Position numbers and translations under genes: made by a program. A stretch of 64,000 nucleotides of DNA from assembly GCF_041320275.1 (NCBI RefSeq), contig NZ_CP162023.1, positions 1,178,001 through 1,242,000 on the forward strand. The letters run 5' to 3'. This DNA comes from Mumia sp. Pv4-285. Its GTDB lineage: Bacteria; Actinomycetota; Actinomycetes; Propionibacteriales; Nocardioidaceae. Positions 7,353-16,133 of the stretch are shown here, piece after piece (within the stretch, counting starts at the first letter, position 1; each line of letters opens with the position of its first letter). The notes below the pieces were generated by a model. The model saw only the letters and a list, made by a program, of their open reading frames with translations, had not been told where the DNA came from and did not search any database.

Positions 7353-8171
7353 TCAGCGGCGCTTCACGTAGCGCGCCCAGCCGAAGCAGTACGCGCCGAA
7401 CGCCGCGAGGCCGACCGCCACGAGCGTGAGGAGATACGGACCGAAGGGCTGGTCGCGCAACGTCTTCAGCGCGTCGTCCAGCCCGCCGGCCTTGTCTGGG
7501 TCGTAGTCGATCGCTGCGAGGACGAACAGCACACCGATGATGGCGAGGGCGATGCCCTTCGCCACATAGCCGACCTGGCCGAGGCGTACGATCGCCGTCC
7601 CGCTGGTCCCGCTGGTGGCCGACGACTTCAGGTCGTTCTCGAACTTGCGGGAGATGCCCCGGTAGATCTGGTAGATGCCTCCGGCGACGATCGCGACGCC
7701 GATGAGCGCCACCAGCCAGCGCCCGGCGGGAGCACTCATGACCTTCGCGGTCAGCGTCTCCTCGCTGTTGCCGCCGCCTCCACCTCCTCCGGTGGCCGAC
7801 TGGAAGGCGACCACACCGAGCACCGCGTACAGCACGGCTCGGCCGGCGGCCTTGGCCTTCTTGAACGCCTTCTTGGCGCCGTCCTCCTCGGCGAAGCCCC
7901 AGATCGCGTCGGAGATCTGCCAGAGGACGAGCGCGACGAACCCGACCGCCGTGATCCACAAGATGGCGACACCCACGGGGTTGTCGGACATCGACTTCAG
8001 CGCGCCGCCCTGGCTGGCGTCCTCTCCGCTCCCGAACCACGCGACCTGGATCGCGATCCAGGCGATCAGGAGGTGCACGATCCCGTAGGCGACCAGGCCC
8101 ACCTGCGCACCCTTCTCCAGGGCCTTGCTGTTGCGGACCTCGCGGCCCGCCTGCTTGCTGCTGCTCGTCAT
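7353..8171 (-). CDS. DUF1206 domain-containing membrane protein
   Basis: A 272-aa protein made of three copies of a two-helix unit; each starts with a variant of GLVAYGIVHLLIAWIA, AAGRAVLYAVLGVVAFQ or GQVGYVAKGIALAIIG. This is the DUF1206 architecture (six helices). A GGGGGGG linker (about residue 133) sits between units two and three. Function is unknown; the family is common in actinobacteria and cyanobacteria. ATG 8171 (MTSSSKQAG) is preferred over GTG 8180. It is divergent from the amino-acid permease and shares a terminator with the secreted propeller gene. Confidence 0.8.
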   Translation of the reverse strand: MTSSSKQAGREVRNSKALEKGAQVGLVAYGIVHLLIAWIAIQVAWFGSGEDASQGGALKSMSDNPVGVAILWITAVGFVALVLWQISDAIWGFAEEDGAKKAFKKAKAAGRAVLYAVLGVVAFQSATGGGGGGGNSEETLTAKVMSAPAGRWLVALIGVAIVAGGIYQIYRGISRKFENDLKSSATSGTSGTAIVRLGQVGYVAKGIALAIIGVLFVLAAIDYDPDKAGGLDDALKTLRDQPFGPYLLTLVAVGLAAFGAYCFGWARYVKRR

Positions 8172-8268
8172 GTCTGGCACGGACGCAGCCTGCCACCTCT
8201 GCGGGATCCTGTCAGGACCCGGGATCCAAGGTCCTGACGCCTCCCCTGACAGAACGGGGTGCAGACCC

Positions 8269-8274
8269 TACCGT
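8269..8274 (+). promoter_or_regulatory. -10 box (TACCGT) of a leaderless promoter
   Basis: TACCGT ends 6 nt before the permease ATG at 8281, and no ribosome site lies between. Confidence 0.45.
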
Positions 8275-8280
8275 CGAGCG

Positions 8281-9765
8281 ATGGACCTCACACGGCGGAA
8301 GGCGGTCGAGGACGTCGTCCACCAGAACGACGCCCCGCCGGCCGACATCGATTCCGAAGGTCGGCTGCACCAGGATCTTCGCGCGCGCGACCTCGTCGGG
8401 TTCGGCATCGGGATCGTGATCGGCACCGGCATCTTCACGCTCACCGGCCTTCAGGCGAAGGAGAACGCCGGCCCTGCCGTGATGGTGTCGTTCCTGATCG
8501 CCGGCGTGGTGAGCCTGCTCGCGGCCCTCTGCTACGCCGAGCTCGCGGCAGCGGTCCCCACGGCGGGGAGCTCGTACACCTACGCCTACACGACGATCGG
8601 CGAGGTGTTCGCCTGGGTGATCGCGTGGGACCTCGTCCTCGAGTTCGCCCTCGGCGCCGCCGTCGTGGCCCGTGGCTGGTCCGGCTACCTCGCAGGCGTC
8701 TTCAACCTGCCGGACCGCTGGTTCGCCGAGGAGGGGTCGGTCGTGAACGTGGGCGCCATCGCGATCGTCCTCGTGCTCGGGTGGGTCGCCATCCGCGGGA
8801 TCCGGGAGTCCAAGTGGCTCACGAACGGCCTGGTCGTGATCAAGGTGTCGATCTGCGTGTTCGTGATCGCGGTCGGCGCGTTCCACATCGATCCCGCGAA
8901 CCTTGTGCCGTTCGTCCCGCCGGCCGAGCCGAGCACCGGTGACTCCTCGGCCGACGGACTCCGTGCCCCGCTGTGGCAGTTCCTGTCCGGCGTCGAGCCG
9001 ACACAGTTCGGCATCGCCGGCGTGCTCGTCGCGGCAGCCGTCGTCTTCTTCGCCTACTCGGGGTTCGAGGCGGTGGCGAACCTCGGCGAGGAGACCCGCG
9101 AGCCCGCCCGTGACATGCCGCTGGGGCTGCTCGGCACCATCGGAATCTGCACCGTCCTGTACGTCGGTGTCTGCCTGGTCGTCACCGGGATGGTGGACTA
9201 CCGCGACCTCAGCGAGAGCGATGCCGTCGCGGACGTGTTCGACCAGGTCGGACTCGAGTGGGCGGGCCTCCTCATCGGCATCGCGGCGGTTGCGGGCCTC
9301 ACGTCGGTGATCCTCGTCGACATCGTGGCGATGGGACGCATCGGCTTTGCGCTCGCCCGCGACGGGCTGCTCCCACCGGTGTTCGGACGGGTCCACGGCC
9401 GCTGGGGCACTCCGGTCCTGATGACGGCGGCGACCGTCGGCTTCGTCGCCCTCCTCGCCGGACTGGTGCCGATCACGGTCCTGGCCGAGATGGTGAGCAT
9501 CGGCACGCTGTTCGCGTTCGTCGTGGTGGCGGTCGCCGTGGTGGTCCTGCGCCGGACCCGCCCCGACATGCCGCGCCCGTTCCGTACGCCGCTCGTCCCG
9601 CTCGTCCCGATCCTCGCGGTCGCCTGCTGCGTCGGGCTGATGGCGAGTCTCGCGGTCGAGACGTGGCTGCGCTTCCTGGTGTGGCTGCTGATCGGCTTCG
9701 CGGTCTACTTCGGGTACGGCTACCGCCATGCCCGGCTCGCACGACGGGCTGCCGCCAAGCCCTGA
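8281..9765 (+). CDS. APC-superfamily amino acid permease (CAT/YfnA-like)
   Basis: A 494-aa transporter with 12 or more helices. The first helix carries the APC substrate-binding loop [36 protein letters not shown] is helix 3, and [26 protein letters not shown] is the conserved helix 6 / loop region. This pattern is typical of cationic amino acid transporters and YfnA-like symporters; the substrate cannot be read from sequence. The ATG at 8281 fits both the family N-terminus ([10 protein letters not shown] following about 35 residues) and the leaderless -10 box. It is divergent from DUF1206. YyaL follows 20 nt later but has its own -10 box. Confidence 0.85.
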   Translation: MDLTRRKAVEDVVHQNDAPPADIDSEGRLHQDLRARDLVGFGIGIVIGTGIFTLTGLQAKENAGPAVMVSFLIAGVVSLLAALCYAELAAAVPTAGSSYTYAYTTIGEVFAWVIAWDLVLEFALGAAVVARGWSGYLAGVFNLPDRWFAEEGSVVNVGAIAIVLVLGWVAIRGIRESKWLTNGLVVIKVSICVFVIAVGAFHIDPANLVPFVPPAEPSTGDSSADGLRAPLWQFLSGVEPTQFGIAGVLVAAAVVFFAYSGFEAVANLGEETREPARDMPLGLLGTIGICTVLYVGVCLVVTGMVDYRDLSESDAVADVFDQVGLEWAGLLIGIAAVAGLTSVILVDIVAMGRIGFALARDGLLPPVFGRVHGRWGTPVLMTAATVGFVALLAGLVPITVLAEMVSIGTLFAFVVVAVAVVVLRRTRPDMPRPFRTPLVPLVPILAVACCVGLMASLAVETWLRFLVWLLIGFAVYFGYGYRHARLARRAAAKP

Positions 9766-9773
9766 CAGGCGCC

Positions 9774-9779
9774 TACGGT
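9774..9779 (+). promoter_or_regulatory. -10 box (TACGGT) of a leaderless promoter
   Basis: TACGGT ends 6 nt before the ATG at 9786. The intervening GGAGGT abuts the ATG and is too close for normal ribosome binding. Confidence 0.45.
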
Positions 9780-9785
9780 GGAGGT

Positions 9786-11798
9786 ATGGCCAACCGACTC
9801 AGCCGAGCCACCAGCCCGTACCTCCTCCAGCACGCCGAGAACCCCGTCGACTGGCACGAGTGGGGCGACGAAGCACTTGCGCTCGCGGCCGAGCGCGACG
9901 TCCCGGTGCTGCTCAGCGTCGGCTACGCCGCATGCCACTGGTGCCACGTGATGGCGCACGAGTCGTTCGAGGACGAGGCGACCGCCGACTACGTCAACGC
10001 GCACTTCGTCCCGGTCAAGGTGGACCGGGAGGAGCGGCCGGACGTCGACGCGGTCTACATGCGGGCGACGACCGCGATGACCGGTCAGGGCGGCTGGCCG
10101 ATGACGGTGATGCTGACACCGGGCGGGGACCCGTTCTTCGCCGGCACCTACTTCCCGCCGGAGCCGCGGCACGGGATGCCCGCGTTCCGTCAGGTGCTCG
10201 AGGCGGTCGTCGACGTGTGGGAGAACCGGCGCAGCGACGTCGACCGGATCAGCGCCGAGGTCGTCTCGCACCTGGGTGCTCTCGAGGCCGGCGATGGGCC
10301 GGCGCTGGACGCGGAGGCGCTCGACCAGGCGGTGCGCGGGCTGGCCGCGCAGTACGACGCCGTACGAGGCGGGTTCGGCGGTGCGCCGAAGTTCCCGCCG
10401 TCGATGTGCCTGGAGTTCCTGCTGCGCGCCGCCGCGCGCACCGGGTCGGGCGACGCGCTCGCGATGGTCGAGCACACCTGCGAGGCGATGGCGCGGGGCG
10501 GCATGTACGACCAGCTCGGCGGGGGCTTCGCGCGCTACAGCGTCGACGCCGACTGGGTGGTGCCGCACTTCGAGAAGATGCTGTACGACAACGCGCTGCT
10601 GCTGCGGGTCTACGTGCACCTGTGGCGACAGACCGGGTCCGAGCTGGCTCTGCGGGTCGTGCGCGAGACGGCCGACTTCCTCGTGACCGACCTTGCGACC
10701 CCCGAGGGCGGGTTCGCCTCCGCCCTCGACGCCGACACCGACGGCGCTGAGGGCACGTACTACGTGTGGACCCCGCAGCAGCTCGTCGATGCCCTCGGCG
10801 ACGACGACGGGGCGTGGGCGGCGGGCACGCTGTCGGTGACCGAGTCCGGCACCTTCGAGCACGGCGCCTCCACGCTCCAGCTGCGCGAGGACGCCGACGA
10901 TCCCGCCCGCTGGGCGTCGGTGCGCGAGCGGCTGGCGACGGCGCGCCGCGCGGAGCGTACGGCCCCGGCGCGCGACGAGAAGGTCGTCGCCGCATGGAAC
11001 GCGCTCGCGGTCACTGCCCTCGCCGAGGCCGGAGTCCTGCTGGACGAGCCGGAGTACACGGATGCCGCCGTCGTCGCCGCGACACTGCTCGCGACCGTGC
11101 ACACCGACGCGGACGGACGCCTCTTGCGGACGTCTCGGGACGGCGTGGCCTCGACGAACGCCGGTGTGCTGGAGGACTACGGGTGCGTCGCCGAGGCGTA
11201 CGTGGCCGTGCTCGGAGTGACGGGTGACGCAGTGTGGCTCGAGCGGGCGACGACTCTGCTCGACGCGGTGCTCGAGCACTTCGCGGTTGGTGTGGACAGC
11301 GCCGTCGGGGCGGAGACGGGAGCGGGCGGCTTCTACGACACCGCCGACGACGCGCAGCGGCTGGTCGTACGCCCGCGCGACCTCAGCGACAACGCGACCC
11401 CGTCGGGCACGTCGTCGGTCGCGACTGCGCTCCTGGCTGCGGCGGCAGTCACGGGGGAGGACCGGTTCCGCACTGCAGCCGAGGATGCCGTCCGTTCCGC
11501 CTCCGCGCTCGCGACGGGCGCGCCGCGCTTCGCCGGGTGGACGCTGTCGGTCGCCGAGGCGATGCTCGCCGGCCCCCTCGAGATCGCCGTGGTCGGTGAC
11601 GGCGAGGACGCCGCAGCCCTGCACCGAGCCGCGCTCGGCCTCGCGTCACCGGGTGCCGTCGTCGTCGCGGCCCCCGTCGGGACGCCCCTCCCACTGTTCG
11701 CCTACAAGGACCTCGTCGACGGAAGGGCGGCGGCGTACGTGTGCCGCGGGTTCGCCTGCGAGCGCCCGGTGACCGACCCGACGGCGCTGACCGGCTAG
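9786..11798 (+). CDS. YyaL-type thioredoxin domain-containing protein (DUF255)
   Basis: A 670-aa cytosolic protein. Residues 1-165 form the thioredoxin-like DUF255 domain: [20 protein letters not shown], the CHWC-type motif in [15 protein letters not shown], and [13 protein letters not shown]. The remainder is an alpha/alpha-barrel resembling N-acyl-glucosamine epimerases/glycosidases ([40 protein letters not shown]). The family includes human SPATA20; its biochemical role is not established. An orthologue sits between the mca block and hemolysin III in M. tuberculosis (Rv1084), matching the order here. It converges on the Uma2 gene with an 18-nt gap. Confidence 0.88.
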   Translation: MANRLSRATSPYLLQHAENPVDWHEWGDEALALAAERDVPVLLSVGYAACHWCHVMAHESFEDEATADYVNAHFVPVKVDREERPDVDAVYMRATTAMTGQGGWPMTVMLTPGGDPFFAGTYFPPEPRHGMPAFRQVLEAVVDVWENRRSDVDRISAEVVSHLGALEAGDGPALDAEALDQAVRGLAAQYDAVRGGFGGAPKFPPSMCLEFLLRAAARTGSGDALAMVEHTCEAMARGGMYDQLGGGFARYSVDADWVVPHFEKMLYDNALLLRVYVHLWRQTGSELALRVVRETADFLVTDLATPEGGFASALDADTDGAEGTYYVWTPQQLVDALGDDDGAWAAGTLSVTESGTFEHGASTLQLREDADDPARWASVRERLATARRAERTAPARDEKVVAAWNALAVTALAEAGVLLDEPEYTDAAVVAATLLATVHTDADGRLLRTSRDGVASTNAGVLEDYGCVAEAYVAVLGVTGDAVWLERATTLLDAVLEHFAVGVDSAVGAETGAGGFYDTADDAQRLVVRPRDLSDNATPSGTSSVATALLAAAAVTGEDRFRTAAEDAVRSASALATGAPRFAGWTLSVAEAMLAGPLEIAVVGDGEDAAALHRAALGLASPGAVVVAAPVGTPLPLFAYKDLVDGRAAAYVCRGFACERPVTDPTALTG

Positions 11799-11816
11799 CG
11801 GCCGCCTGACGGCAGA

Positions 11817-12374
11817 TCAGCCGAGGAGGTCGTCCGGCGACAGCGTCACCGGGAAGGGGTGCTCGAGCTGCGCCGCCTCGGCTCCGACGACGCGAGCGAC
11901 CTCTACGTACTCGTCTCCCTCGAGGTCCCAGCACTTCAGCGAACGCTCGTACGGGTCCGGGTCGACCACCCAGTACGACGCGGCGCCGGCGTACTCGTAG
12001 CGCGCCTTCTTCAGCAGGAGGTCGATCGTGCGGGTGCTGGGCGAGATCACCTCCACCGCGAGGACCGGCGGGGCGGACAGAATCCGGCCGTCGACCTCCG
12101 CACGGCGTGCGACGACGACGTCCGGTCGGACCACGCAGTCCTCGGCGAGCACGACGTCGAGCGGGGACACGAAGACCTTCATCTCGGGAGGGCAGACCGC
12201 GCGGAGCAGCACGGTCAGCTCCAGGACGGCCTCCTGGTGCTCGGTCGACGGCGCGGGTGTCACGATCAACGAGCCGTCGATGATCTCGTAACGGTGGCCG
12301 TCGTCGGGAATGGCATCAAGGTCGGCACGCGTCAGCGGCCGTCCCGGGGGAAGTCCGATGGGGTGCGGCGTCAT
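11817..12374 (-). CDS. Uma2-family putative PD-(D/E)xK nuclease-fold protein
   Basis: A 185-aa protein of the Uma2/DUF820 family. The N-terminus has PLTRADLDAIPDDGHRYEI-type sequence and IIDGSLIVTPAPSTEHQ. The predicted nuclease core has an aspartate in VRPDVVVAR (D85) and a glutamate in VLAVEVISPST (E108), with KKARYEYAGAASYWVVDPD following. The fold is that of restriction-like endonucleases, but activity has rarely been demonstrated. It is not part of the Rv1079-1095-like order, so it is an insertion relative to mycobacteria. A TAGGGT box lies 6 nt upstream of the ATG. Confidence 0.8.
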   Translation of the reverse strand: MTPHPIGLPPGRPLTRADLDAIPDDGHRYEIIDGSLIVTPAPSTEHQEAVLELTVLLRAVCPPEMKVFVSPLDVVLAEDCVVRPDVVVARRAEVDGRILSAPPVLAVEVISPSTRTIDLLLKKARYEYAGAASYWVVDPDPYERSLKCWDLEGDEYVEVARVVGAEAAQLEHPFPVTLSPDDLLG

Positions 12375-12380
12375 CTGCCC

Positions 12381-12386
12381 ACCCTA
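12381..12386 (-). promoter_or_regulatory. -10 box (TAGGGT) of the Uma2 gene
   Basis: Minus strand TAGGGT (12386-12381), spacer GGGCAG, then ATG 12374: the 6-nt leaderless spacing. Confidence 0.45.
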
Positions 12387-12397
12387 GGCCCACCCCG

Positions 12398-13090
12398 TCA
12401 GGCTGAGTACGCGGCGATCGAGATGCCCACGTAGTGCACGACGAACGCCGCGATCGTCAACGTGTGGAACACCTCGTGGAAGCCGAACCACCGGGGGAAC
12501 GGATCCGGGAACCGCAGTCCGTAGACGACGGCTCCGAGTGAGTAGAGCCCACCCCCGACGATGATGAGGACGAGGACCGCGGTCGACGAGGCAGCAGCGA
12601 ACTCGTCGAGCCACAGCAGCGCGGCCCACCCGAGCAGCACGTAGATCGGGGTGTAGAGCCAGCGGGGCGCCTCGACCCAGAGCACCCGGAAGGCCACCCC
12701 GCCGATCGCGCCGACCCACACCAGCGTCAGCAGGATCGCGGCGTCGCGGGGCGACAGCAGGATCAGAGCGAAGGGGGTGTAGGAGCCGGCGATCAGCAGG
12801 AAGATGTTGGCGTGGTCGAAGCGCTTGAGCAGCACCTGCGTGCGCGGACCCCACCGGCCGACGTGGTAGAACGCGCTCACCCCGAACAGGAGCAGAGCGC
12901 TCACCATGTAGACGGCGACCCCGGCCTTCGGCTTGGCGCCGGGAGCGAGCACGAGGAGGACGACGAAGGCAGCCAGAGCGAGAGGCCAGGTGGCGGCGTG
13001 CAGCCAACCGCGCAGTCTAGGCTTGATCTCGACGACGGCATCGTGGATACGATCGCCGACGGGGTAGGGGACAGCCTGCTGGTTGCTCAC
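12398..13090 (-). CDS. hemolysin III family (PAQR/TrhA-like) membrane protein
   Basis: A 230-aa protein with seven predicted helices. PAQR hallmarks are present: SAFYHVGRWGP after helix 2, FDHANIFLLIAGSYTPFAL, and FGFHEVFHTLTIAAFVVHY in the last helices; the Ser/His/Asp set is the putative metal-dependent hydrolase site. Despite the family name, bacterial members act in membrane-lipid/energy homeostasis rather than proven haemolysis. Gene order (YyaL, hemolysin III, cis-prenyltransferase) matches M. tuberculosis Rv1084-1086. Start is GTG 13090, with TAAGGT 6 nt upstream. It is divergent from the prenyltransferase. Confidence 0.87.
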   Translation of the reverse strand: MSNQQAVPYPVGDRIHDAVVEIKPRLRGWLHAATWPLALAAFVVLLVLAPGAKPKAGVAVYMVSALLLFGVSAFYHVGRWGPRTQVLLKRFDHANIFLLIAGSYTPFALILLSPRDAAILLTLVWVGAIGGVAFRVLWVEAPRWLYTPIYVLLGWAALLWLDEFAAASSTAVLVLIIVGGGLYSLGAVVYGLRFPDPFPRWFGFHEVFHTLTIAAFVVHYVGISIAAYSA

Positions 13091-13096
13091 ACAGAG

Positions 13097-13102
13097 ACCT
13101 TA
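13097..13102 (-). promoter_or_regulatory. -10 box (TAAGGT) of the hemolysin III gene
   Basis: Minus strand TAAGGT (13102-13097), 6-nt spacer CTCTGT, then GTG 13090. Confidence 0.45.
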
Positions 13103-13153
13103 GCCAACGAACCTACGCAATCGTAGGTAAGACTCCTCACGAGAGGCCGATCG

Positions 13154-13915
13154 GTGTCGGTACGAGATCTGCTCTACTCGGCGTACGAGCGTCAGCTGCT
13201 CGGCAGGCTCCGGCCGGATCAGGTCCCGGGACACGTCGGCGTGATCGTCGACGGCAACCGGCGTTGGGCGAAGGGCGCGGGAGGCGACGTCGCCAGCGGA
13301 TACCAGGCCGGCGCCGACAAGATCATCGAGTTCCTCGGTTGGTGCGACGACCTCGACGTCAAGGTCGTCACGCTCTGGCTGCTCTCGACCGACAACCTCC
13401 AGCGGCCCGAGCCGGAGATCCGTGCGCTCCTCGGGGTGATCGGCAGTCTCGTCGACAAGCTCACTGCGGCGCAGCGGTGGCACGTCCGACTCATCGGCAA
13501 CCTCGACCTGCTCCCCGCGGACCTCGCGGGCTCCCTCGAAGCCACCGCCGCGTCGACCAGCGGCGTCGACGGCATGGAGGTCAACCTCTGCGTCGGCTAC
13601 GGCGGCCGCCAGGAGCTCACCGACGCCGTACGCTCCCTGCTGCGTGAGCAGTCCGAGCAGGGGCGCACGATCGACGAGGTCGCGGAGGTCCTCGACGTCG
13701 AGCACATCGCCGAGCACCTCTACACCAAGGGTCAGCCCGATCCCGACCTCGTGATCCGCACCTCCGGCGAGCAACGCCTGTCGGGATTCCTGCTGTGGCA
13801 GAGCGTCCACAGCGAGTTCTACTTCTGCGAGGCGTTGTGGCCCGCGTTCCGGCGGGTCGACTTCCTGCGGGCCATCCGCTCGTACGCGGAGCGTGAGCGC
13901 CGGTTCGGTCAGTGA
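13154..13915 (+). CDS. cis-prenyltransferase (isoprenyl/undecaprenyl diphosphate synthase family)
   Basis: A 253-aa enzyme that condenses isopentenyl diphosphate onto an allylic diphosphate in Z configuration to make polyprenyl carriers for the cell wall. Motif I is HVGVIVDGNRRWAK (the catalytic Asp is D36 in VDGNRRW). VTLWLLSTDNLQRP is motif III and LCVGYGGRQELTDAVRSL is motif IV. DLVIRTSGEQRLSGFLLWQS and SEFYFCEALWP form motif V. The position matches Rv1086, a short-chain Z-farnesyl diphosphate synthase, so a short product is possible; chain length cannot be read here. Start GTG 13154 follows GAGAGG. It is translationally coupled to the next gene (GTGA overlap). Confidence 0.9.
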   Translation: MSVRDLLYSAYERQLLGRLRPDQVPGHVGVIVDGNRRWAKGAGGDVASGYQAGADKIIEFLGWCDDLDVKVVTLWLLSTDNLQRPEPEIRALLGVIGSLVDKLTAAQRWHVRLIGNLDLLPADLAGSLEATAASTSGVDGMEVNLCVGYGGRQELTDAVRSLLREQSEQGRTIDEVAEVLDVEHIAEHLYTKGQPDPDLVIRTSGEQRLSGFLLWQSVHSEFYFCEALWPAFRRVDFLRAIRSYAERERRFGQ

Positions 13916-14415
13916 GGTACGGGGTCGTCGTCCTGCTCGGCATACTCGGCGGGCTCATCTTCTGGCTCAGCGTGAGCAGCTATTCGATCGCGTCGGCAAA
14001 CGCGGAGGCCGACGCGTTCGATCGCCTTCGTGCCGGTGAGGGCGTCACGACGACCGGCACGATGACCGGGACGACGGAGCGCCGGCAGGCGGCTCGCCGC
14101 AGGATGGTCATCGTCCAGTGCGCCGTCTACACCTACCCCGACGGCGGAGGCAAGGGCACGCTGACCCACGGGTGCGCTCGCGACCCCGACGATCTCCCGG
14201 AGCTGGGTTCGACGGTTCCTGTCATCTACGACCCCGAGGGCTATGCGGCCTTCGTGAACACCGACGAGACCGGCGAGCGCCTCGACAGTGCCCGTGCGAC
14301 CGCGCCTTGGTATCAGTGGGGCGGGCTCGCGCTGGCCGTGCTCTGCGGGTCGGTGGTGCTCTGGAGCGTGGTTCGTGGGTTCGTACGCCTTCTGCGCGGG
14401 ACTCCGAGCACGTAA
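13912..14415 (+). CDS. DUF3592-type membrane protein
   Basis: A 167-aa protein with helices at about 4-23 and 127-150 flanking an extracytoplasmic beta-rich domain (about 40-110). GTMTGTTERRQAARRRMV, YTYPDGGGKGTLTH and LGSTVPVIYDPEGYAAFVN resemble DUF3592, including the xVPVxYDPxxP-like signature. Function is unknown. The GTG start overlaps the prenyltransferase stop by 4 nt, so it is co-translated with that gene. Confidence 0.65.
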   Translation: MRYGVVVLLGILGGLIFWLSVSSYSIASANAEADAFDRLRAGEGVTTTGTMTGTTERRQAARRRMVIVQCAVYTYPDGGGKGTLTHGCARDPDDLPELGSTVPVIYDPEGYAAFVNTDETGERLDSARATAPWYQWGGLALAVLCGSVVLWSVVRGFVRLLRGTPST

Positions 14416-14673
14416 CCAGACGTTCATCCGGACGGTGGCGTGTCGCAATGGATCGCGCCCGCGCGCGGCGTAGCGTCGTGCTCGTCGGCGGGGCCACCTC
14501 TCGTCGGCACCGGGAGGCCCTCCGTGCACCACCGATCGCTCGGCGCAAGCGCTGGTCCGGTGCGCACGTGGGGAGGTCGGCCCGCCCCCGGGCCTGCTGC
14601 CCTGAACCCGGCTCCATTCGCGAGAGAGTGAGCCGGCGCGGGGATGCGCGCGGGCTCGTACGAGGAGATTGCC
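14416..14673 (+). other. non-coding leader upstream of phoH
   Basis: A 258-nt gap with no convincing gene. It contains a C-rich hairpin (GGCCC-GCCCCC-GGGCC within the stretch near 14580-14595) and a weaker inverted repeat near 14505-14525 (GCAC...GTGC around GGAG...CTCC). A short open frame at 14440-14631 lacks a ribosome site and any conserved sequence. The stretch may be a 5' untranslated region of phoH. Confidence 0.35.
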
Positions 14674-15975
14674 GTGGCTGCTGACATCACCACCACGTAC
14701 GTGATCGACACCAGCGTGCTTCTCGCCGACCCGCGGGCGTTGACCCGGTTCGCCGAGCACGAGGTCGTCATCCCGGTCGTCGTGATCACCGAGCTCGAGG
14801 ACAAGCGGGCTCATCCCGAGCTCGGCTACTTCGCCCGCTCGGCGCTCCGTCTCCTCGACGAGCTCCGCGTCCGCCACGGCACGCTCGACAGCCCGCTCCC
14901 GGTCAACGACGAGGGCGGCACCGTCCGTGTCGAGCTCAACCACACCGACTCCAGTGCGCTGCCGTCGGGGTTCCGGCTGGGGGACAACGACACCCGCATC
15001 CTGTCGGTCGCGAAAAACCTCGCCGACGAGGGCAACGCCGTCACCCTCGTCTCCAAGGACCTGCCGATGCGGGTCAAGGCGTCGGCGATGGGGCTCCCGT
15101 CGGAGGAGTACCGCGCCGAGCTCGCCCTCGAGGCGGGATGGACCGGCATGGTGGAGCTGGAGGTCGTCGGCGAGGACGTCGACGCCCTCTACGAGAGCGG
15201 CGTCGCTGACCTGCCGGAGGCGCGCGACCTGCCCTGCCACACGGGCCTGGTCCTGTTGTCGGAGCGGGGAAGCGCCCTCGGACGCGTCACGGCGGACAAG
15301 CGGGTCAAGCTCGTCCGCGGCGACCGCGAGGCGTTCGGTCTCCACGGGCGCTCCGCCGAGCAGCGGGTCGCGCTCGACCTGCTCCTCGATCCCGAGATCG
15401 GCATCGTGTCGATGGGTGGCCGCGCCGGCACCGGCAAGTCGGCTCTCGCGCTGTGCGCCGGGCTCGAGGCCGTGATGGAGCGCAGGCTCCACAAGAAGGT
15501 CGTCGTGTTCCGGCCGTTGTACGCCGTGGGCGGCCAGGAGCTCGGCTACCTGCCCGGCTCCGAGGCCGAGAAGATGGGGCCCTGGGGGCAGGCGGTCTTC
15601 GACACGCTCGGTGCGGTCACCTCCGGCGACGTCCTCGACGAGGTGATCGACCGCGGCATGCTCGAGGTGCTCCCGCTGACCCACATCCGCGGACGCTCGC
15701 TGCACGATGCGTTCGTGATCGTCGACGAGGCGCAGTCGCTCGAGCGCAACGTCCTGCTGACGGTGCTCTCCCGGATCGGCGCCAACTCGCGGGTCGTCCT
15801 CACGCACGACGTCGCGCAGCGCGACAACCTGCGAGTCGGCCGGTACGACGGTGTGGTGGCCGTCGTCGAGAAGCTCAAGGGACACCCCTTGTTCGCCCAC
15901 GTCACGCTCACCCGCTCCGAGCGCTCGCCGGTCGCAGCGCTGGTGACCGAGATGCTCGAGGACACCGCGCTGTAG
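14674..15975 (+). CDS. PhoH family protein with N-terminal PIN domain (PhoH2-type)
   Basis: A 433-aa fusion. An N-terminal PIN ribonuclease domain (about 5-135) has the first acidic residue in [13 protein letters not shown] (D12) and further acids in [11 protein letters not shown] and [10 protein letters not shown]-terminal PhoH ATPase/helicase domain has Walker A GRAGTGKS (249-256) and Walker [10 protein letters not shown] (D351, E352). PhoH2 of mycobacteria is an RNA helicase/RNase and lies at the equivalent locus (Rv1095). Start GTG 14674 has GAGGAG 7 nt upstream; ATG 14644 is an alternative. In some mycobacteria a small antitoxin-like gene precedes phoH2; none is recognisable here. A strong terminator follows. 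Confidence 0.9.
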   Translation: MAADITTTYVIDTSVLLADPRALTRFAEHEVVIPVVVITELEDKRAHPELGYFARSALRLLDELRVRHGTLDSPLPVNDEGGTVRVELNHTDSSALPSGFRLGDNDTRILSVAKNLADEGNAVTLVSKDLPMRVKASAMGLPSEEYRAELALEAGWTGMVELEVVGEDVDALYESGVADLPEARDLPCHTGLVLLSERGSALGRVTADKRVKLVRGDREAFGLHGRSAEQRVALDLLLDPEIGIVSMGGRAGTGKSALALCAGLEAVMERRLHKKVVVFRPLYAVGGQELGYLPGSEAEKMGPWGQAVFDTLGAVTSGDVLDEVIDRGMLEVLPLTHIRGRSLHDAFVIVDEAQSLERNVLLTVLSRIGANSRVVLTHDVAQRDNLRVGRYDGVVAVVEKLKGHPLFAHVTLTRSERSPVAALVTEMLEDTAL

Positions 15976-16008
15976 GCGTCGGCAGGCTCGACCAGCGAGA
16001 GGTCTCGG

Positions 16009-16040
16009 AAGGCCCGGACGTCCAACGACGTCCGGGCCTT
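16009..16040 (+). terminator. intrinsic terminator of phoH (14-bp stem, CAAC loop)
   Basis: AAGGCCCGGACGTC (16009-16022) pairs perfectly with GACGTCCGGGCCTT (16027-16040) around the tetraloop CAAC, then TCCTC follows. It lies 34 nt after the phoH stop. It is preceded by a CTCGACCAGCGAGAGGTCTC segment resembling the repeat at 35.8 kb. Confidence 0.85.
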
Positions 16041-16133
16041 TCCTCGGTCTGCAGGGATCCCACCGTTGTGGTTCAGTGATGGGAGTCACGTACGTAGGCG
16101 CCCGTGAGGTGCAGCAACGGACGGGAGCGGTCG

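Noticed and set aside
14440-14631. Small open frame before phoH as a possible antitoxin
   Set aside because: No ribosome site, low-complexity peptide and no resemblance to known antitoxins.
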